NCBI RefSeq assembly: GCF_030272615.1
Contig: NC_081408.1
Coordinates: 769,695,336-769,759,335, forward strand
From: Cryptomeria japonica
Lineage: Eukaryota; Streptophyta; Pinopsida; Cupressales; Cupressaceae
Direction: 5' to 3'
DNA: 64,000 nucleotides
Shown: positions 57,932 through 64,000 of the stretch, one piece after another
Numbering within the stretch: the first letter of the stretch is position 1
How the letters are laid out: every line of letters starts with the position of its first letter
The notes under the pieces: generated by a model
What the model was told of the DNA's origin: nothing
Seen by the model: the letters and a program-made list of their open reading frames with translations, nothing else
The model's database searches: none
Translations under genes and position numbers: made by a program

Positions 57932-58153
57932 TTCCTATTCATCTCAAAATGAAATTTGATGTTGAATCTTTTCTCTCAAGATTCAACATCAAATTTTAAT
58001 ATTTTTTATTTTTATTTTTAAATAAATTTACACTTTATGATTTTTTTTTATTTAAAAATTAAAATTAAAATAATAAAATTTGATGTTGAATCTTGAGGGC
58101 AAAATGATGCCCTCAAGATTCAACATCAAATCTCATTTTGAGATGAATAGGAA
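57932..58153. repeat. Nested palindrome with two sub-hairpins
   Basis: The string 'gatgttgaatct' and its complement occur four times: at about 57957 (forward), 57979 (reverse), 58081 (forward) and 58115 (reverse). Outer arms 'cctattcatctcaaaatg' and 'cattttgagatgaatagg' close the whole structure, with AT-rich arms (57995-58078) between. It could fold as a three-way or cruciform structure. It lies between the hAT end and the transposase. Confidence 0.88.
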
Positions 58154-58202
58154 AATAAATTTATTTGTTAAACTAGGCTGATTTTATTTTTATTTTTATT
58201 TT

Positions 58203-59527
58203 ATGAAATGCAGTGTCAATTTCACAATGAGTTCCCAAGGCATGAGTGAGCATGAGATGGAAATCCATTCTCATAGTGAGAATTATTCAGAATTTGAACC
58301 TGAAAATGAGGGAGCTAACCATGGGGTTGATCCTGGAGCCCAATCTAGTTCTATGGTGAGTGTACTGACTAGTACAGGTTGCCCTTCAGAGTTGTTGGCA
58401 CTATATGCAAGGGGTCCTTTTGATCCTAAGTCTCCTCTCAAACAATTTGCTTCAAAAATATCTGTACAAGGCACATCACATTCAGGAGGGGGAACAAGGA
58501 AGTGGAAGTGCAACATTTGTGAGACTGGATGGTTTGGTAGCATTAGTAGGGTGAATGCACACTTTTTTTTGGACAAGAAAAGGTGTGCAACATTGTAAGT
58601 TTTTGGAGGAAGCTAAAAATATAAAGTACAAAATTGATTTTAACATGCTTGGGGGGGTTCCAAATGACACAAATATTTCAATGCCTACAACTTTGTTTGC
58701 TAGGGCAGCCCTTTAGCACAGCCAGAATCCACCACATACTTCTCATGCTTCGCAGACGAGAGGAATGATGTTTGGATCTCCATCCACTTCCACTTCTAGT
58801 GCTACCAGTGCAGGAAAAATTTGGTTGTAGACACCACAGAGTAACCCCATTATTGATATGTTTAATGTGCAACTAAGAGATGAGATAGATGAATCCACTG
58901 GCAAGTTCTTCTTTGCCAATGGCATTCCATTTCATGTTACACGATCTCCTTATTATAGGGAGATGATGGCTATGGTGGTCAAGGGAGGACCATCTTATGT
59001 GCCACTAGGGGAGATGAAAATGAGGACCTCGATCTTAGATTAATGCTATTTTAAGATCAATATTTTGATGGAGAAAATAAAGGCATGTTGGGTGGCATTG
59101 GGGTGCAGCCTAGTTATGGATGGGTACGCAAACATTAGCCATCGTCCACTCATCAACATCATGGTCACATGTGCAGAGGTTTCATACTTCCTTAGAGAAG
59201 TTGATTGTACAGGGCATCATAAAGATGTTGATTTCTAGTTTCAGGTCCTCGGGGAGGCTATTGAGGAGGTTGGGCCACAAAATGTGGTCCAAGTAGTGAC
59301 AGATGCAATCCATGTGTGTAGCTGCAGGGAGACTCATTGAGGCAGCCTATAGACACATTTGGTGGACTCCATATTGTGTGCATTCAATGAACAATGCACT
59401 AAAGGACATGGGGAAGATTGATTGGATTAAAGGAGTGGTCACCAATGCGAGAGATGTGCAGATATTTGAGCTAACCACCCCTAGGGTTCGATCAAACCCT
59501 CCATTAGACACAATTCAAACACTTTAA
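58203..59527 (+). pseudogene. hAT transposase (BED finger plus DUF659), broken
   Basis: The first open part (58203-58598) ends with a BED-type zinc finger, WKCNICETGWFGSISRVNAH. Later frames give IPFHVTRSPYYREMM, LVMDGYANISHRPLIN, VDCTGHHKDVDF, VLGEAIEEVGPQNVVQVVTD and WTPYCVHSMNNALKDMG, in the order of DUF659-type hAT transposases, including two of the catalytic acidic regions (MDG and VTD). Several frameshifts and stops separate them. The C-terminal dimerisation domain is missing. hAT transposases excise and insert the element and leave 8-bp duplications. Confidence 0.87.
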
Positions 59528-59633
59528 TGTATTTAATAATTTATCCAAGTTTCAAAACAAGTTAAGTTCTAATTTATCAAGTATTAATTCAATTCATGGG
59601 TTCAAATACATGTACTTTGGTTTACTAAATAGT

Positions 59634-62600
59634 TCATACCACATCAAGTGGCTCAGACCACTCTTCAATAACACTTAATATTTTCTCATGATCTTCACTA
59701 TCTAGTCTCCACTTTTGAGACCGCCCGCAACATGGAACTGTATGGAGAATTAGGCCAACAACAATGACCAAGTGGCTATACTGATATACCTTGTTGTCAA
59801 TTTGGTATTCAGTGAAATGAATCCCATGTTGAATAATTTTAACTTGTTTTAAATATGTCCCTTGCACTACAACTCAGCCTGCATGTACATGTATATAAGA
59901 AAAGAGAAATTAAAAATTTGCACGTAAGCTATGTGTACATGTATAAAAAATAAATCATGTGCACATGTGCATGTTTAAAATAATTTTATTTAAATTAATT
60001 TAAACGTTCAAATCAGTTCAAACCTGTGGGAAAGGACATTCCATCTCTCATTTCAGATTTTGTTAACTTCTTTCTCTCTTCTGTGCAACACAATAAATAA
60101 TAACACCTTCTATATTTCTATCTTCTGCTATGACTGCAAAAATATCTCCTACAATTTGAAACACGTTAAATTTAAATTTAAAATGTATGTACTCGATTAA
60201 AAACTTATATAATTTATTTACATACGTAAATTTTTTTAAAGGAAATAAATATATATATATAATTTAAATATATGTGTACACATATACCTTTTTTGATCAA
60301 TCCTGAAATATGGTCATAATCAACAGAAATCAAAGGAATGTCTTCAAATATTTTGTCCTTATTTGAATCCTCATATATGTCAGAAACATCTAGTGGCACC
60401 GATTTCCATTCACTAACATATTCAAGCTCTTGGTTCTTGCAATCAACATAGTTTTTCAAAATGCAATCAAAACAAAAACATGAATAATCTCTAGTGTATA
60501 ATGTATATGGGTGATTATTTGTACTCATGACACAATGCAAAGATCTTGTCCTCTCCACGCTCTTGCATCCATGCATTGATCTTCTATCCACATCTATAAT
60601 ATGTTCATGCATACATGAACATACATATCAAGTTGTTTTAAAACATTTGAACTAGGAACATTAAAAAAAAAAAACATTTTAAAACACTAAAGAGAACATG
60701 TACCGGTTATCACCCAAAACACTCTATATGGAATGGGTCTGTATGTTCTTGATGATTATTCACCAGGATAATTAGGTTGCACAAAGTGTTTCTTACACCA
60801 TTCAACAACATCATGTGCATCATCTATACGAACTCTTGTATAATTTATTTGATGCTTTCTTAGAGCACGTTTCATACAAGCTCTTGCACCATCATGTTCA
60901 CCCTTTCCATGACCACTCTCAAAAAAATCCAAACATGTGGTATTTTGTCATTTCGATGATATCTAAATAGTGCATAAAATTGCCTCAAAGATTTGAATTT
61001 TGTCGCACATCCATCAGACCAAACAAAATATTTAACTATTGTTATGCCTCTCTCTTTCAAATATTCAAAAAACTACTTAAAGCAATGTTGTACAAAAAGT
61101 GTGTCATGCTCCTTATCATCACTGATATAGAAGTGGTACTCTTTCTTAATGACATGATTTTCAAATTTACTATCAACACCATCCAAATCTATTTGTGCAT
61201 GTTGATAACACATGCACCTTACTAGTGATTTTCTTTGAAAAGTAATACTCTGATTGAATCTCTTTTTGATGTGCAAAAGAGTAATTTTATGTGAAGTCCA
61301 CTACGGATACAATAGTTCCAAGTGGGAAAGTGTCTCTTAATGTATTAAATTGTTCTTCTTTCCACTTGGCAATAAAACCATGGCATATGTATGGTTTTAT
61401 CAACTTACAAAAAATTTCATAAATGTTTCAATAGGTATCTCCTCTTCTATATAATCTAACCTTGTAGATTCCTTTTCAAATTTTGTGTACTTGTAACTCT
61501 TGTAATTTTATATCTTCATCTCTCAAAGGCGATTTAGCCAACTCCATGCATGTTCCATAAATTCCTTTTATGCAATTTATTTGACCGGTTACATTATCAT
61601 CCGGTTTATCACATAAAATGGATGCTATGAATTGACTTGTTCATTTAGGAGGATCTTTTTCATAATCATCACTATCCAAACACCTGATAGTACAAATCAA
61701 ATTTTATGTGATAACGACAACAACAAGTTTCGAAGACTTTGTTTACCTTCACTTAATATGGCCTTAACCATTCAAACATGGTTTGTCCAATATTTATATG
61801 AGGGTTTGTTTTAGTAAACAACACATACAATTCATGTTTTGTTGTCTCTAACCAATTATTTACATGGAAATCATAACAATCAGGGCCAATCCTTTTCTTA
61901 ATAACATCTCTACAGTTTGATGAAGAACAAGTATTATCATTCCAAAAACTTGTCACCAAGTTCCTAACAACATCTTCAATTCTATCAAAATGAGGAGCTC
62001 TACACATAATTGCCCTATTCTTTTCTGAGGTAGTATCATCCAAACTCTTTCTCCTTTTCACATATTTTGATATTGTCCTTCTACTAAAACCAAACTCGGA
62101 TGATATTGAAGAGATTTTTCTTTTTTGAGGCAATCTTTCAGTTACTAAAGATGTCAACATCACTCTTCTTGAAATGGTCTTATCTATTGTTCGGGTTTTT
62201 TTATGAATGTTCATCAAACCTTTCTTAACATTATCAACAATAGATTTTTGTAGCTGAGAATTTTTCCTATTTTGACTTGGTGTATCTATACCCAACAATT
62301 TCAGTGGATCTATTAAATCTTTACGAGTAAGTACAATTGAGAACAATTGAGCTTTCTCTAGTGTAGTATCAAGATTGTTGAAATGAGACATTATTTCTTT
62401 TGCTCTTTTATTTATTGACCTCCTTTTAGTATGTCTAGGTTCTTCACTGAGACGTTTCAACTCATCCACATCCATTTTAAGTAAATGATCTAAATTTTTA
62501 TAATAAATATTTCTCTTCACCTATTTAGCTAGATCCACAATATGCTCATCCATACCTATGGTAGGAGGTAAGGATCCTGACCCCTCTCCTTCAACCTCCA

Positions 62601-62763
62601 TTGGTTCAACTTGGGCAAGCTCCTCCCTATATTCATCAACTATATTGTGTTCTTCAATAGGTTTGTTTGCCTCAACTCCCTCTTGAGAACTCCCTTCTTC
62701 TCGAGCCTGTTCTGCATATAATTTAAGATGATAGAGAATATTTTTAATGCAATGAAATTCCAA
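59634..62763 (-). pseudogene. Transposase-like gene of an unnamed family, multi-exon
   Basis: The minus strand encodes, in order: an acidic start (62763-62521), a basic region with a helix-turn-helix-like ISSISSEFGFSRRTISKYV (about 62110), a Cys-rich block CDKPDDN...CGTC (about 61600), IVSVVDFT (about 61300), YHFYISDDKEHDTLFVQHC, VWSDGCATKFKSLRQF (about 61015), GHGKGEHDGARACMKRAL after a frameshift (about 60905), YSCFCFDC (about 60475), and a C-terminal part with FTEYQIDNKVYQYSH (59820) and IEEWSEPLDVV (59640). Introns appear near 60700-60596, 60284-60170 and 60030-59880, with GT and AG ends. The VDF, SDG and GHGKGEHDG blocks look like an RNase H-fold catalytic core. I know similar uncharacterised proteins from animals and plants but no family name. 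TAG at 62521 and several other stops break it. Confidence 0.6.
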
Positions 62764-62789
62764 GTTTAATTTGAAACCAAATTTTCAAG

Positions 62790-63660
62790 TCATTTAATAA
62801 GACCTAAATATTATGTATGAATAATAGGTGGACTATTATGTCATATTTAAGACTTATTATTGTATAATAGGTCCTAATATCACATGTAATAGTTCCTAAT
62901 ATCTGCATAATATAGGTCTTAAGGGGACTCTTGAGTATAATGTGAATTTTTTTTGCATACGTGGTCATATTAAGTAATATAAATAGAACCTATTATGACA
63001 TAATAGGTTGTAAATTTATGTTACATTTAAGATCACATAATAAGTCCTAATATCAGAGAATAGGTCTTATTATTACTTAATATGACCACGTATGCAAAAA
63101 CATTTGACATTAATATACTTGACTCCCCTTAAGACAAATATATTATGTGATATTAGGACATGTGTTATGTGATATTAAAGGACCTATCACATGCGATTAA
63201 ATAGGTCTTAAATATGACATAAGCTAGAACCTATTATGACATAATAGGTCTTATTAATTATGACAATGCATGACCACATATGCAAAAACATTTCACATTA
63301 TACTTGACTCCCCTTAAGACCTATATTATATGCAAATATTAGGACCTATTATGTATGTGATATTAGGACCTAAATTATGCGATAATAGGTCATTAATTTA
63401 TCACATACATAATAGGCTCTAATATCTCATAAATATAGGTCTTAAGACCTAGACTCGAATATATTTAATGTGAAATGTTTTTGCATATGTGGTGACGTTA
63501 TTAAGTCATAATAAGACCTATTATGTCATAAGAGGTTCTATTATGTCATATTTAAGATATAGGTATTATTGCATATAATAGGTCTTAAAATCACATAATA
63601 GGTCCTAGTATCACATAATATAGGTTTTAAGGGGACTTGAAAGTTTAATGTGAAATATTT
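62790..63660. repeat. Array of alternating inverted repeats
   Basis: A core of about 60 bp ('cttaaggggactc' to 'tttttgcatacgtggtcat') occurs in forward form near 62936 and 63626, in a changed forward form near 63440, and in reverse form near 63075-63135 and 63255-63318. Between them lie many short palindromes of the type 'aggacctattatgacataat'. Pairs of neighbouring copies can form long hairpins. No coding region is present. Confidence 0.85.
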
Positions 63661-63824
63661 TTTCATACACTTGAAAACAAAGAAGACACAATGTTTGTTT
63701 GTTTGAAAGTGTTTGATTGTTTTTGTGAGATTTTGCCAAGATGAAGAGCTCAATGAAAAGTACAAACTAGAGAGACAAAATATAGGACAAGAATAAATTG
63801 TATTCTCATCAATAGAACAACTCA

Positions 63825-64000
63825 AGAAGGCCTCCAATAAGGAAACCTAATGCTCATAAATTCAATGGTAACTATTTTGTTTGCAATAAATTTGGTCATA
63901 TGGCTAGTCAATGCAGAAATAGGATAAACAATAATGGTCCATCTTTTATCGGTCAATGTTTCAAATAGAACAAATATGGTCATAAGGAAAATGTATGCGG
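63825..64000 (+). pseudogene. Retroelement gag zinc-knuckle region, cut by the window edge
   Basis: The frame reads RRPPIRKPNAHKFNGNYFVC then NKFGHMASQC, and after a linker GQCFK, a stop, and NKYGHKENVC. These are two CCHC knuckles in which one cysteine each is lost (Tyr in the first, TAG in the second). Paired knuckles of this type occur in Copia gag proteins. The rest lies outside the window. Confidence 0.65.

Larger units (their letters stand above)
57314..59527 (+). mobile_element. Decayed hAT-family DNA transposon
   Basis: A likely left end, 'tagtgttccatggggacg', is followed by about 220 bp crowded with GACGTC, GAGATG and GTCTC words (subterminal repeats), then a foldback stretch and a broken transposase. 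No right terminus was found, so the element is truncated. The left boundary is inferred. Confidence 0.65.

Overview
This 64-kb window is plant nuclear DNA, most likely from a conifer or other gymnosperm. It is AT-rich and made almost entirely of old, nested transposable elements and dead gene copies. It carries decayed PPR genes with the MYAKCGS-type repeat, Tat/Ogre-like Gypsy elements with long leaders, a multi-exon CACTA transposon, and plant-type LINEs with a C-terminal RNase H. The gymnosperm placement is my inference from the repeat types; no single base pattern proves it. I found no gene that I would call intact.

Layout. 1-7165: two direct copies of a host-like segment (1-430 and 6585-7165) enclose a 5'-truncated LINE (1738-5856) with a 13-bp target-site duplication. 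7166-12501: mostly unassigned DNA, with a LINE ORF1 remnant (9202-10195) and a minus-strand PPR pseudogene (10209-11035). 12502-14520: an intron-free, single-frame pseudogene of the splicing factor CWC22. 14900-22841: two decayed CACTA (En/Spm) transposon genes whose splice sites are still visible. 22842-29900: an LTR-family solo LTR (24360-25142), two exons of an acireductone dioxygenase pseudogene, a 682-bp foldback element, a CACTA terminus ending near 29192, and an unrecognised reading frame.

30645-43147: remains of a minus-strand Tat-like Gypsy element (gag remnant, leader repeats, tRNA-Lys-type primer site, one LTR at 41847-43147). A complete minus-strand Copia element (35402-41703) sits inside its leader. 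Its polyprotein frame runs 1,349 codons without a frameshift but carries 16 premature stops, all TAG or TGA. The Gypsy LTR abuts a LINE endonuclease fragment (43148-43745).

44495-57140: a PPR pseudogene cut in two by an 11.4-kb Tat-like Gypsy element (45228-56632, TSD atatg). That element keeps gag, protease and the integrase C-terminus in one frame, but the RT, RNase H and integrase core are gone. On its antisense strand it carries a two-exon gene with a plant mobile domain (PMD). The intron of that gene holds a tandem array of hairpins with compensatory base changes.

57314-64000: a decayed hAT transposon, then a large minus-strand, intron-containing, transposase-like gene of a family I cannot name (59634-62763). 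After it come an array of alternating inverted repeats and the zinc-knuckle part of another retroelement gag at the right edge.

The genes do not form a working pathway. What links them is insertion history: PPR genes and LINE fragments served as targets for Gypsy, hAT and Copia elements, and the pattern of inactivating changes points to decay by cytosine deamination.
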